From Maritimibacter harenae (GTDB lineage: Bacteria; Pseudomonadota; Alphaproteobacteria; Rhodobacterales; Rhodobacteraceae), in the NCBI RefSeq assembly GCF_009882975.1, contig NZ_WTUX01000011.1, forward strand, positions 561,073 through 625,072: a stretch of 64,000 nt of DNA. Reading direction: 5' to 3'. Each line of letters opens with the position of its first letter. The stretch's first letter is position 1. The position numbers and the translations under genes were made by a program. Below, one piece after another: positions 1-8,834 of the stretch. Below the pieces are notes generated by a model. The model did no database searches, was not told the origin of the DNA, and saw only the letters and a list, made by a program, of their open reading frames with translations.

Positions 1-156
1 AGCCGGGCTGCGCAGGACGTATCCGCTCGGATCAGTCCCGGGGAACCGGAAAGCAGCCACGGCTCCCCGCGCCGCCACCATCAACGGACTTGACGACAAC
101 GACCTGTCTCGCCCAGATTCATCGCGCGCGAACGATTTTTCGTGCGGGAGGACCCT

Positions 157-948
157 TTGACGGACATTTCAGCGACCCAGCCGTCGCCGACGCCGGACGT
201 CGGCACCGTGCGCATGAGCGTCATCCCCGAGATCCTGCGTCTCGGCTGGCGCGACTTCACGCGCGCGCCTTTGATGGGGCTGTTCTTCGCCGCCTTCTAC
301 GTGATCGGCGGGCTCATCCTGTACTTCCAGCTGCGGCATGCCGACCAGAGCTATTCGATCATCCCGGTCGCCCTGGGTTTCCCGCTCCTGGCCCCGTTCC
401 TGGCGGTGGGACTCTACGAGCTTTCACATCGGCTCGAGCGCGGGGACAAGACGATCCCCTGGGGCGAGGTGCTGGGCGTCGTGTTTCGCCAGAAGGACCG
501 CCAGATCCCGTCGATGGCGGTCGTCATCATCATGATCTTCCTGTTCTGGGTGTTCATCGCGCACATGATCTTCGCGCTGTTTCTCGGGCTGATGCCCATG
601 ACGAACATCCTGTCGGACTGGCAGCACACGATCTTTTCCTTCAACGGGATCAAGATGCTGGCGGTCGGCTCCCTGGTGGGGGCGGCGACGGCCTACGTGC
701 TGTTTTCGCTGACCGTGGTGAGCCTGCCGCTGCTGCTCGACAAGGAGCTCGATTTCATCACGGCGATGATCGTGTCGTGGCAGTTCGTGGCCACGAACCG
801 GGCCGTGATGCTGGTCTGGGGCCTGCTGATCGGGGTGCTGCTCTTCGTGGCGATGATCCCGGCGTTCCTGGGGCTCTTCATCGTGATGCCGGTGCTCGGT
901 CACGCGACCTGGCATCTCTATCGCCGCGCGCTCGTCCACCCGGAATGA
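157..948 (+). CDS. DUF2189-type polytopic inner-membrane protein
   Basis: Integral membrane protein of about 263 residues with six or so hydrophobic segments: a long N-terminal pair, a pair in the middle and a pair before the C-terminal helix that ends HLYRRALVHPE. The overall pattern (short soluble N-terminus, then paired helices separated by a charged loop) fits the DUF2189 family, whose function is unknown. I chose the TTG at 157 because GGAGG lies 5 nt upstream; an in-frame GTG at 142 would contain that Shine-Dalgarno sequence within the gene. It converges with the bactofilin gene and they share a terminator. Family assignment is from recall of the family's pattern, so moderate confidence; the membrane nature is directly visible. 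Confidence 0.75.
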   Translation: MTDISATQPSPTPDVGTVRMSVIPEILRLGWRDFTRAPLMGLFFAAFYVIGGLILYFQLRHADQSYSIIPVALGFPLLAPFLAVGLYELSHRLERGDKTIPWGEVLGVVFRQKDRQIPSMAVVIIMIFLFWVFIAHMIFALFLGLMPMTNILSDWQHTIFSFNGIKMLAVGSLVGAATAYVLFSLTVVSLPLLLDKELDFITAMIVSWQFVATNRAVMLVWGLLIGVLLFVAMIPAFLGLFIVMPVLGHATWHLYRRALVHPE

Positions 949-949
949 A

Positions 950-974
950 AAAGGCCGCCCCGAAGGCGGCCTTT
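950..974. terminator. Shared terminator hairpin of convergent genes
   Basis: Perfect 10-bp stem AAAGGCCGCC / GGCGGCCTTT with a 5-nt loop, immediately after the DUF2189 stop and 22 bp before the bactofilin stop on the other strand. The flanking A and T residues let it act in both directions. Confidence 0.8.
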
Positions 975-996
975 GAAAAGCAGGTCCAAGATCGGA

Positions 997-1563
997 TCAG
1001 CTCTGCGACGAGCTCTTCGGCGCCGGCTGGGCCGGGGCCTGTTGCTGCGGCTTGGCCTGCTGCGGGGCCGCCTGTTGCGGCTTCGCGGCGGCACGGCCCC
1101 CGTTCAGCGGGTCTTCCTGGCGCTGCACGGAGCCTTCGAAATGGGCGCCGCTCTCGATCGCGATGGTCTTGTGGATGATGTCGCCTTCGACGCGCGCGGT
1201 CGAGGTGAGGCGCACCTTGAGGCCGCGCAGGCGGCCCACGATCCGGCCGTTGACGACGACGTCATCGGCCACGACCTCACCCTTGACCGTGGCGGTTTCG
1301 CCCACGGTCAGCATGTGGGCGCGGATGTCGCCTTCGATGGTGCCTTCGACCAGGATGTCGCCGGTCGATTTCAGGTTGCCGACGATCGTGAGGTCCGAGG
1401 ACAGGGTCGAGGCGGGCGCTTTCGCCTTGGCCGGGGCGGCGCTGGCGGTCGCGCTGTTGCCGGAGCTGGCCGGGGCCGCGGGCTTCGGTGCGCTGCCTTC
1501 GGGCCTGGTTTCGCTCTCGCCCGCCTTGGGGCCCGGTTCGTTGATACGGCTCTTAGAAAACAT
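997..1563 (-). CDS. Bactofilin (polymer-forming cytoskeletal protein)
   Basis: 188 residues. A disordered Ala/Pro/Ser-rich N-terminus (about 1-52) is followed by a repetitive beta-helix-like core (about 53-149) with the regularly spaced Gly and Val/Ile typical of bactofilins (for example VEGTIEGDIRA, VKGEVVADDVVVNG, RVEGDIIHK), then a Gln/Ala/Pro-rich tail. Bactofilins self-assemble into filaments without nucleotide and scaffold cell-wall enzymes at the membrane. The start overlaps the end of the upstream M23 endopeptidase gene by 11 bp, so the two are translationally coupled; the same pairing is known in other bacteria, where the peptidase acts with the bactofilin in cell shape or stalk formation. 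Confidence 0.92.
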   Translation of the reverse strand: MFSKSRINEPGPKAGESETRPEGSAPKPAAPASSGNSATASAAPAKAKAPASTLSSDLTIVGNLKSTGDILVEGTIEGDIRAHMLTVGETATVKGEVVADDVVVNGRIVGRLRGLKVRLTSTARVEGDIIHKTIAIESGAHFEGSVQRQEDPLNGGRAAAKPQQAAPQQAKPQQQAPAQPAPKSSSQS

Positions 1564-2905
1564 CTCGTCCTGCCTTGATGTATGTCATTGGATTGACGGC
1601 CTTCCCACCCACGCGCACCTCGTAGTGGAGGTGGGGGCCGGTGGAGCGTCCGGAATTGCCCATATCACCAATCCGGTCCCCGCGCGAGACCCTTTGCCCT
1701 TTCTTGACCCGAATGCGCGACATATGGGCATAGCGGGTCTCGATCCCGAACTCGTGCTGGATCTTCACGAGCCGGCCGTAACCGGATTGCCAGTCGGCGT
1801 GGATGACCACGCCTTCGGCGGTGGCGTAGATGGGGGTGCCCACGGGGCCGGCCATGTCGGTGCCGGCATGGAGCCGGCCCCAGCGCTGGCCGAAGCCGGA
1901 GGTGAAACGGTAGGATCCGGGCCGCACGGGCATGTCGAAGGGCAGCTTCTCGGCCGCGATCCGGTAAAGGTTCATGCGGTCCAGCTCGTTCAGGATCTGG
2001 TTCGCGCGCTGCATGTCCGCGTCGGGCTCCTCGCCCTTGGTGGACAGGATCATCGGCATCAGCGGGCCGCCTTGTCCCGAATAACCGCGGCGCACCTGGG
2101 CCAGGATGTTGTCGGTCGACATGCCGGCGGCGGAGAACATCTTGTCCAGCGGCTCGAGCGACACGGTCACCGCCTCTTCGAGCTGGGTGAAGATCTGGTT
2201 GTTGCGCTCGTCGCGCAGCCGCGCCTCGTAGACAAGGTCGTCGGCCGTGGCCTTGGCTTCCTGTGCCTCCGTGCGCGCCGCGTCACGTTCGGCCGCGGTC
2301 GCCTCGAGTGCTGAGGTCAGGACCGCCACGGTCCGGTTCAGGTCGTCGCCCATGATCGGCGCAGGGCCATCGCCCGACGCGCCTTCGCCACGCGCGCTCG
2401 CAAGCATCGCCTCGAGCGATCCGCGCGCCTCGTCGCGTTCGTTCATCGTGCGCCGGAGTGTCGACTGGATCACGTTGATCCCGGTCTCGAGCTCGCGGCG
2501 CCGCTCCTCGGAGGCCAGAAGCTCGGATTGCATCTCGGAAATCTGCGCCAGCGCCAGGTTGAAGCGCTCCTGCGCCTGCGCGGCTTCCAGTGCGCGCGCA
2601 TCACGCTGCTCGGACACCGTCCGCAGCCGTTCCTGGTAGAGCCTCTGTTCGCGCTCGGATTGCTCGCGTGCATTGCCGGAGGACACCGAGTCCATCAGCA
2701 GCACGGCAGTGGCGATGATCGCCCAGGCCACGAAGGCCGCGCTGACGGTCCAGGCAATGAGCTGGGTGAGTGGGGGCAGGATGACGAAACGCGTGCCCTG
2801 TTCGGATCGCAGAAACAGGCGTTGTTCCGGAAAGCTTCGCTCGAGCCGACGGTTGAACCTCAAGGCCAGATTTTTCAGCACGTCTCCACCGTCTGATTGC
2901 CCCAT
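1553..2905 (-). CDS. M23 family metallopeptidase, membrane-anchored with coiled coil
   Basis: 450 residues. A cytoplasmic N-terminus, one transmembrane helix at about 44-71, a long Glu/Arg/Ala-rich coiled coil (about 80-245), and a C-terminal LytM/M23 domain. Zinc ligands are intact: H346 and D350 in HAGTD, H427 in HLH, with the catalytic histidines H394 (RYAH) and H425. It should be an active peptidoglycan endopeptidase facing the periplasm. Its 3' end overlaps the bactofilin gene, which suggests that filament and hydrolase form one morphogenetic module. The ATG at 2905 has only a weak Shine-Dalgarno sequence (TTGGG), so a slightly later start is possible. Confidence 0.9.
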   Translation of the reverse strand: MGQSDGGDVLKNLALRFNRRLERSFPEQRLFLRSEQGTRFVILPPLTQLIAWTVSAAFVAWAIIATAVLLMDSVSSGNAREQSEREQRLYQERLRTVSEQRDARALEAAQAQERFNLALAQISEMQSELLASEERRRELETGINVIQSTLRRTMNERDEARGSLEAMLASARGEGASGDGPAPIMGDDLNRTVAVLTSALEATAAERDAARTEAQEAKATADDLVYEARLRDERNNQIFTQLEEAVTVSLEPLDKMFSAAGMSTDNILAQVRRGYSGQGGPLMPMILSTKGEEPDADMQRANQILNELDRMNLYRIAAEKLPFDMPVRPGSYRFTSGFGQRWGRLHAGTDMAGPVGTPIYATAEGVVIHADWQSGYGRLVKIQHEFGIETRYAHMSRIRVKKGQRVSRGDRIGDMGNSGRSTGPHLHYEVRVGGKAVNPMTYIKAGRDVF

Positions 2906-3038
2906 CCCAACATGCGCATTCTTTCCCCTTCGGCGCGCTTGGGCCGTGATTAACGCGCGTTCATGCTTAAGTGCAAGGAAATATCACCCTTTCTGCATGG
3001 GCCCGCGGCCCGCGCGCAGGATCCCGCCGATGTGAGCG

Positions 3039-3857
3039 CTACCGGGCGTTCTGCTCCACGAGAGGCCAGTAGAAATCGGGGGCGAGACCGGCCTCGGCGC
3101 GCTTTTCCTCGTTGAACGGCGGCTTCAGGGGGCCGTGGAAATATCGCCGCACCAGGTCGTGGAACGCTTCTTTCGGGTCGATGTCGTGGCGCCCGCACAG
3201 GAAGTGGAACCACTTGGAGCCATAGGCGACATGCCCGACCTCCTCGGCATAGATGACTTCGAGCGCGGCAAGCGCGCCTTCGTCGCCCGCCTTGCGGAAG
3301 ATCTCGATCATGCCCGGCGTGACATCCAGCCCGCGCGCCTCCAGCACCATCGGCACCACGGCGAGCCGGCCCATGAAATCGTCGACCGTGTCGGCCGCTG
3401 CGCGCCACATGCCGGCATGGGCGGGCAGGGCGCCGTAATGGCTGCCGTTGGCCTCGAGCGCGTCGCAGACCAGGTTGAAGTGCTTCGATTCCTCGTCGGC
3501 CGCCTTCACCCAGTCGTCGTAGAAACCGATCGGCATCGGCACGTGGGCGAAGCGCGGGATGATGTCCCAGTGCAGGTCCACAGCGTTCAGCTCGATATGC
3601 GCGATGGCATGGAGCAGTGCGTTGCGCCCTTCCGGCGAGCCGGGGCGGCGGCGCGGCACATCGCGCGGGTCGCGCAACTCCGGCTTGGCGGGCCGGGCCG
3701 GGGCGTTCGGCGGATCGGCCCGGCCGATCGGGATCTCTTCGCCCGCCGTGCGCGCCGCGAACCAGGTCGCGGCGTGGCGGCGCGACAGCGCCGTCTTTTC
3801 GCGTCCGTCGGCGGTCGAGAGCACCTCGACCGCCATTTCGGCCAGCGTCAGGGTCAA
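3039..3857 (-). CDS. DUF455 ferritin-like protein
   Basis: 272 residues. The central region carries the paired helices of a ferritin-like fold with the expected metal-ligand pattern: HIELNAVDLHWD, DEESKHF and EVIYAEEVGHVAYG. This matches DUF455 proteins, whose substrate is not known. The likely start is the TTG at 3857, whose TG is shared with the stop codon of the upstream bcp gene (translational coupling); an internal ATG seven codons later is the alternative. Reading further upstream would place the gene inside bcp in another frame, so the longer open frame is rejected. Confidence 0.82.
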   Translation of the reverse strand: MTLTLAEMAVEVLSTADGREKTALSRRHAATWFAARTAGEEIPIGRADPPNAPARPAKPELRDPRDVPRRRPGSPEGRNALLHAIAHIELNAVDLHWDIIPRFAHVPMPIGFYDDWVKAADEESKHFNLVCDALEANGSHYGALPAHAGMWRAAADTVDDFMGRLAVVPMVLEARGLDVTPGMIEIFRKAGDEGALAALEVIYAEEVGHVAYGSKWFHFLCGRHDIDPKEAFHDLVRRYFHGPLKPPFNEEKRAEAGLAPDFYWPLVEQNAR

Positions 3858-4327
3858 AGCGCCTTCACCGCCGCGAGCACCTCGTCGGCGTGGCCCGGCA
3901 CCTTCACCTGCGGCCAGACCTTCGCGATCTTGCCGTCGGCGTCGATCAGGTACGTGGTGCGCACGATCCCCATGAAGGACTTGCCGTACATCTTCTTTTC
4001 CGCCCAGACGCCGTAATCCTCGCACAGCGTGCCCTCGGCATCGGACAGGAGCGGCACTTCAAGCTCCTGCTTGGCGGCGAAGTTCTCCTGACGCTTCACG
4101 GTGTCCTTGGAGGCACCGAGCACGGCCGCGCCCGCGGCTTCGAAGTCCGGCAGCAGGCGGGTGAAATCACGCGCCTCGTTGGTGCAGCCCGGCGTCGATG
4201 CCTTGGGGTAGAAAAACAGCACGACGGGCTTGCCGGCGTAGTCGGACAGCGAGACGGTGTCGCCGCCATCGCGGGGGAGGCTGAACTCTGGCGCTTTGGC
4301 GCCGACCTCGAGAACGGTATCTGCCAT
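3854..4327 (-). CDS. bcp: Thioredoxin-dependent peroxiredoxin, BCP/PrxQ type
   Basis: 157 residues with the peroxidatic motif STPGCTNEA: T45 and C48 are in place. It reduces hydrogen and organic peroxides in the cytoplasm. Many PrxQ proteins have a resolving cysteine five residues after the peroxidatic one; here that position (53) is Arg. The only other cysteine is C102 (LCEDYG), so the enzyme is either 1-Cys or resolves through an atypical partner. It is followed, with a TG overlap, by the DUF455 gene, so both are probably made from one mRNA. Confidence 0.93.
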   Translation of the reverse strand: MADTVLEVGAKAPEFSLPRDGGDTVSLSDYAGKPVVLFFYPKASTPGCTNEARDFTRLLPDFEAAGAAVLGASKDTVKRQENFAAKQELEVPLLSDAEGTLCEDYGVWAEKKMYGKSFMGIVRTTYLIDADGKIAKVWPQVKVPGHADEVLAAVKAL

Positions 4328-4402
4328 GTTCTTCCCTTCTTCTGGCTCTTGCCCTAATCACGGTCTACGCATTCAGAACCCGGATGGAAAGCACCGGCCC
4401 GC

Positions 4403-7400
4403 ATGACCGCCCCGCCGCCTGAACGGCACGCCGAGACGTCACAGGATACCGCCCCGCGCAAACGCGGATGGCGGCCGCGCCGTTTGCATTTTCACCTCGG
4501 GATCTGGTCCATCCTCGCCATCGCCGCGGTCGGGCTGTTTCTGCTTCTGGCCTCCATGTCGCTGACCGGCCGGGCGATCGTGCTGCCCAACTGGGTGGCC
4601 GAGCGGGTGGAGACCGAGATGAATACGGCCATGCCGCAGGGATCGATCACCCTGCGCCGGATCGAGTTCGGGGTCACGCCCAAGGGCTGGCCGCGCCTGC
4701 GGCTGGTGGACGTCGGGCTTCGCGATGCCTCGGGGCTGGATATCGCGCAGCTCAACTCCATCGAGGGGGGCGTGCGCGTCGGCCCACTGCTGCGTGGCGA
4801 GTTGGTGCCGCGCACGGCGATCCTGTCGGGCGCCCAGATCACATTCCGACGACTGTCCGACGGCACTTTCGCGCTTCAGTTCGGGCGCGGCGGCACGGCC
4901 ACCGGCAACCTTGCCGACATGCTCGACGCGATGGACGCGGTCTTCGTGGGCGGCATCCTCGAGGACGCGAGCCGGGTCGAGGCGCTGGGGCTCACCATCA
5001 CGCTCGAAGACGCGCGTTCGGGCCGGCTCTGGCAGGTGACCGACGGGCGCCTGTCGGTGCACCAGACCGACCAGATCATCGAGACCCAGGTCACCTTCGA
5101 CGTGTTCAACCAGACCGACGAACTGGCCGAGGTCGAGCTCAACCTGCGCTCGTCCAAGGCCGACAGCGCCGCCTCCCTGTCGGTCGACTTCTCCAATGCG
5201 GCCGCCCAGGACATCGGGGCGCAGACTCCGGCGCTGTCGTTCCTCAGCGTCGTCGACGCGCCCATCGACGGGGCCCTGCGCACCACGATCTCGGCCGATG
5301 GCAAGATCTCGGATCTCGCGGGTGCGCTGGAGATCAATGAAGGCGCGATCAAGCCGGAACCGGGCGCGACGCCGGTCGCCTTCGGCGGCGCGCGCGGCTA
5401 CGTCGACTATGACCCGCAGAAGGATTCCCTGGAACTCTCCGGCCTGACCTTCACCTCCGAACTGGGCGAGATCGCGCTCGACGGCCAACTCCTGTTCACG
5501 AACTACCACAAGGACTGGCCGCAATCGATCCTGGCGCAGCTTCGCCTGAACGAGGCACGGCTGGTGACGCCGGAGCTCTTCGATGCCCCCGTGGTCATCG
5601 ACCAGGGCTTCGCCGACATGCGCATCAACTTGTCGCCGTTCTCGATCGACTTCGGGCAGACCGTGCTCTTTCGCGGCGACACGCGCTACGAGATGACCGG
5701 CGGCGTGAGCGCGAAGGGCGACGACTGGAAATACGACATCGACCTGCGCTCGCCCGATTTCACGGTCGAGGAACTCAAGAAGGTGTGGCCCAAGACCGCC
5801 GGCAAACTCACCCGCGAATGGGTGGTGAAGAACCTGAACGGCGGGCGGGCCGAGGACGCCCATTTCGTGCTCTTCGGCAATTCCGCCGACAAGATGAACA
5901 TGGTGCTGAGCGTGCACGTGGTGGACACGAACGTGCGGATGAGCCCGGACCTGCCGGTGGCCGAGGATGCGACGGGGACCGTGACGCTCGTGCGTGACCG
6001 GCTGGCCGTCGACATCTCGTCCGGCACGCTCACGGCGCCCAACGGGGTGGCGATGGACGCCTCCGGGACGACCTTCGTGATACCCGACGTCTTCGTCGAA
6101 CCCGCCCCGGCCGAGGCCCGGATCGTCATGGAAGGTCCCGCGGATGGCGCGTTCTCGCTGCTCGAGGCCGAGCCTTTCACGGTGTTCGAGGGGACGGGCT
6201 ACGGACCGGACGTGGCCGACGGCTACATGCAGATGCGCGCCGACGTGCGCTTCCTGCTGCTCGACCAACTGCCTTGGGAAGAGATCGACTTCGCCGTCGA
6301 GGGCGAGATGCGCGACGTGACCTCGGATCAGCTGGTCGCGGGCAGCACGCTGGCCGCCGACAAGCTGGACTTTACCGTCTCCCCGACGGAGCTCACGATC
6401 AAGGGGGCCGGCCGGCTCGGCGAGGTGGACATCTACGACGCCACCTGGACGCACCCGTTCGGCCCCGGCGCGGAAGAACGCAAGTCGATCATCACGGGCT
6501 CCGCGGCCTTCGGCGAGGCGTTGGTGCGCGAGCTCGACCTTGGTCTCGACCGTTCGATGGTGGTGGGCGACGCGCCGGCGGAGTTCACGCTGGAACTGCC
6601 CGAAGACGCTTCACCCATCCTGACCGCGCGCACCGACCTCGTGGGCGTGGGGCTGACGATCGCGGCGGTGGACTGGTCCAAGCCGCGCACCACGCCCGGT
6701 GACTTGACGCTGACCGCGACGCTGGGGCTCGACCCCTCGATCGACGCGATGCGACTGGAAGCGCCCGGCATGCTCGCCGAAGGCTCGCTCACGACCGCCG
6801 GCGGCGACCTTGAGCGCGTGGCGCTGAGCCGCGTGAGGGTGGGTGACTGGCTGGACGCGCCGGTGACGATGACCGGGCGGCCGGGCGCTCCGGTGGTCAT
6901 TTCACTGGACGGCGGCCGGGTGGACCTGCGCAACGCGGGCTTCTCGATGAACGGTGACGGCGGGCCGAACCCGGACGCCTCGCCGCTCCTGCTCCGCCTC
7001 GACGAGGTGGTCGTCTCGGACGGCATCGCGCTTCAGAATTTCGCGGGCGAATTCGACCGCCGCAACGGCATGCGCGGTCCGTTCACCGCGCAGGTCTCGA
7101 ACGGGGCGCCGATCTCGGGCAGCATCGCACCGGGCGAGCGGGGCGCGGTCTACCGCATCCGCGCCGATGACGGGGGCGCCGTGCTCAAGGGCCTGGGCGT
7201 CTTCAGCATGGCGCAGGGCGGCGACCTCCAGGTGCTTCTGCGCGCCAACGGGTCGTCGGGCAATTTCGAAGGCCAGCTCCAGATGAACGACACGCGGCTC
7301 GTCGATGCCCCGGTCGTGGCCGAGATGCTGTCGGCGATTTCCGTGATCGGCCTGCTCGACCAGCTCAATGGCCCGGGCATCGGCTTCACGGAGGTGAAGG

Positions 7401-7726
7401 CGCGCTTCAACCTGTCCGAAGAACGCCTGACGCTCTACTCGTCCTCGGCGGTGTCGGCCTCGCTCGGGCTGGCGATGGACGGCTATTACGATTTCGACAC
7501 GAGCTCGCTCGACATGCAGGGCACGCTGTCGCCCTTCTACCTGATCAACTCGCTGGGCCGGGTGATGAGCCTGCGCGATGGCGAAGGGCTGGTGGGCTTC
7601 AACTTCACGCTCATCGGCCCGGACGACGACGTGGAGGTGGGGGTGAACCCGCTGTCGCTGCTGACCCCGGGGATGTTCCGGGAGATCTTCCGGCGCGAGG
7701 CCCCGCAACAAGTCACCGAAGAATGA
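4403..7726 (+). CDS. AsmA-like/DUF3971 protein, YhdP-type
   Basis: Large 1107-residue protein with one N-terminal membrane anchor (about 31-53, after a basic stretch) and a long, beta-rich periplasmic part. The start of the soluble region ([14 protein letters not shown] and the following [10 protein letters not shown]) and the C-terminal [20 protein letters not shown] block fit the DUF3971/AsmA_2 architecture of YhdP-like proteins. These bridge-like proteins are linked to phospholipid transport between inner and outer membranes. queA follows after 7 bp on the same strand, so the two are likely cotranscribed, without an evident functional link. Base composition is like that of the neighbours. 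Confidence 0.85.
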   Translation: MTAPPPERHAETSQDTAPRKRGWRPRRLHFHLGIWSILAIAAVGLFLLLASMSLTGRAIVLPNWVAERVETEMNTAMPQGSITLRRIEFGVTPKGWPRLRLVDVGLRDASGLDIAQLNSIEGGVRVGPLLRGELVPRTAILSGAQITFRRLSDGTFALQFGRGGTATGNLADMLDAMDAVFVGGILEDASRVEALGLTITLEDARSGRLWQVTDGRLSVHQTDQIIETQVTFDVFNQTDELAEVELNLRSSKADSAASLSVDFSNAAAQDIGAQTPALSFLSVVDAPIDGALRTTISADGKISDLAGALEINEGAIKPEPGATPVAFGGARGYVDYDPQKDSLELSGLTFTSELGEIALDGQLLFTNYHKDWPQSILAQLRLNEARLVTPELFDAPVVIDQGFADMRINLSPFSIDFGQTVLFRGDTRYEMTGGVSAKGDDWKYDIDLRSPDFTVEELKKVWPKTAGKLTREWVVKNLNGGRAEDAHFVLFGNSADKMNMVLSVHVVDTNVRMSPDLPVAEDATGTVTLVRDRLAVDISSGTLTAPNGVAMDASGTTFVIPDVFVEPAPAEARIVMEGPADGAFSLLEAEPFTVFEGTGYGPDVADGYMQMRADVRFLLLDQLPWEEIDFAVEGEMRDVTSDQLVAGSTLAADKLDFTVSPTELTIKGAGRLGEVDIYDATWTHPFGPGAEERKSIITGSAAFGEALVRELDLGLDRSMVVGDAPAEFTLELPEDASPILTARTDLVGVGLTIAAVDWSKPRTTPGDLTLTATLGLDPSIDAMRLEAPGMLAEGSLTTAGGDLERVALSRVRVGDWLDAPVTMTGRPGAPVVISLDGGRVDLRNAGFSMNGDGGPNPDASPLLLRLDEVVVSDGIALQNFAGEFDRRNGMRGPFTAQVSNGAPISGSIAPGERGAVYRIRADDGGAVLKGLGVFSMAQGGDLQVLLRANGSSGNFEGQLQMNDTRLVDAPVVAEMLSAISVIGLLDQLNGPGIGFTEVKARFNLSEERLTLYSSSAVSASLGLAMDGYYDFDTSSLDMQGTLSPFYLINSLGRVMSLRDGEGLVGFNFTLIGPDDDVEVGVNPLSLLTPGMFREIFRREAPQQVTEE

Positions 7727-7733
7727 GGCACGC

Positions 7734-8801
7734 ATGACACAGGCAGAGGTGGGAACCCGGCTGTCGGAGTATGATTTCGACCTGCCGGAAGAGTTGATCG
7801 CGACCCGGCCCGCGCGCCCGCGCTCCTCCGCGCGCATGCTCGTGGCCGGGCCCGACACGATCACCGATGCCGGGGTGACGGACCTTGTCGAATGGCTGCA
7901 TCCCGGCGACCGGCTGGTCCTGAACGACACCCGCGTGATCCCCGCGCGGCTCGAGGGCGTGCGACGGCGCGAGGGGGCCGAGGCGCGGATCGAGGTCACG
8001 CTGCTTGCCCCCGATGCCATGCCGGGCGCGTGGCAGGCGCTGGTGAAGCCGCTGCGCAAGGTGCGCGACGGCGAGACGGTGGAATTTGCCGGCGGGCTCG
8101 AAGCCACGCTCCTGGAGCGGCGCGAGGGGCAGGCGGTGCTGTCCTTCAACCTCACCGGAGAGGCCTTCGACGCGGCGCTGGCCGAGGCCGGGCGCATGCC
8201 GCTGCCGCCCTACATCGAGGCGCGGCGCAAGGCGGACGAGCAGGACCGCGAGGACTACCAGACCGTCTGGGCGCGCGAGACGGGGGCGGTGGCCGCGCCC
8301 ACGGCGTCGCTCCACTTCGATGACGCGCTGCTGGCCGCGCTGGACAAGCGCGGGGTCGAGCGCACGCACGTCACGCTCCACGTCGGCGCGGGGACATTTC
8401 TGCCGGTGAAGGTGGATGACGTGCGCGCCCACAAGATGCATGCCGAATGGGGCGAGGTGACCGAGGCGGCGGCGGCTGAAATCAACGCCACCCGCGCGGC
8501 TGGCGGGCGGATCATCCCCGTGGGCACCACCGCGCTGCGCCTGATCGAAAGCGCCGCGTCCGGCCCGGGCGAGATCGCGCCGTGGCGCGGGCCCACCGAC
8601 ATCTTCATCCGGCCGGGGTTCGAGTTCCGCATCACAGACGGGCTGATGACGAATTTCCACCTGCCGAAATCGACTCTGATGATGCTGGTTTCCGCCCTCA
8701 TGGGGATGGAGCGGGTGCGCGAAATCTACGCCCACGCGATCGAGGAGCGCTACCGCTTCTTCAGCTACGGCGATTCCTCGCTTCTGCTGCCCAACGGCTG
8801 A
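7734..8801 (+). CDS. queA: S-adenosylmethionine:tRNA ribosyltransferase-isomerase
   Basis: 355 residues, the family's usual length. It opens with the characteristic [14 protein letters not shown] and continues with [26 protein letters not shown] and [17 protein letters not shown]. QueA transfers and isomerises the ribosyl part of SAM onto 7-aminomethyl-7-deazaguanine in tRNA, giving epoxyqueuosine, the penultimate step of queuosine synthesis in the cytoplasm. The ATG lies 7 bp after the AsmA-like gene. A strong hairpin follows the stop codon. Confidence 0.97.
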   Translation: MTQAEVGTRLSEYDFDLPEELIATRPARPRSSARMLVAGPDTITDAGVTDLVEWLHPGDRLVLNDTRVIPARLEGVRRREGAEARIEVTLLAPDAMPGAWQALVKPLRKVRDGETVEFAGGLEATLLERREGQAVLSFNLTGEAFDAALAEAGRMPLPPYIEARRKADEQDREDYQTVWARETGAVAAPTASLHFDDALLAALDKRGVERTHVTLHVGAGTFLPVKVDDVRAHKMHAEWGEVTEAAAAEINATRAAGGRIIPVGTTALRLIESAASGPGEIAPWRGPTDIFIRPGFEFRITDGLMTNFHLPKSTLMMLVSALMGMERVREIYAHAIEERYRFFSYGDSSLLLPNG

Positions 8802-8804
8802 GCG

Positions 8805-8828
8805 GACCCGGGGCCGGGGCCCCGGGTC
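8805..8828. terminator. Hairpin between queA and solute-binding protein gene
   Basis: Perfect 10-bp stem GACCCGGGGC / GCCCCGGGTC with a CGGG loop in the 33-bp gap between two convergent genes. There is only a short pyrimidine stretch after it, so termination is inferred from position and stem strength. Confidence 0.6.
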
Positions 8829-8834
8829 TTCGGC

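Noticed and set aside
4439-6454. 671-codon minus-strand frame inside the AsmA-like gene
   Set aside because: Low-complexity His/Arg/Asp composition typical of antisense frames; the plus-strand protein has an anchor and family pattern.
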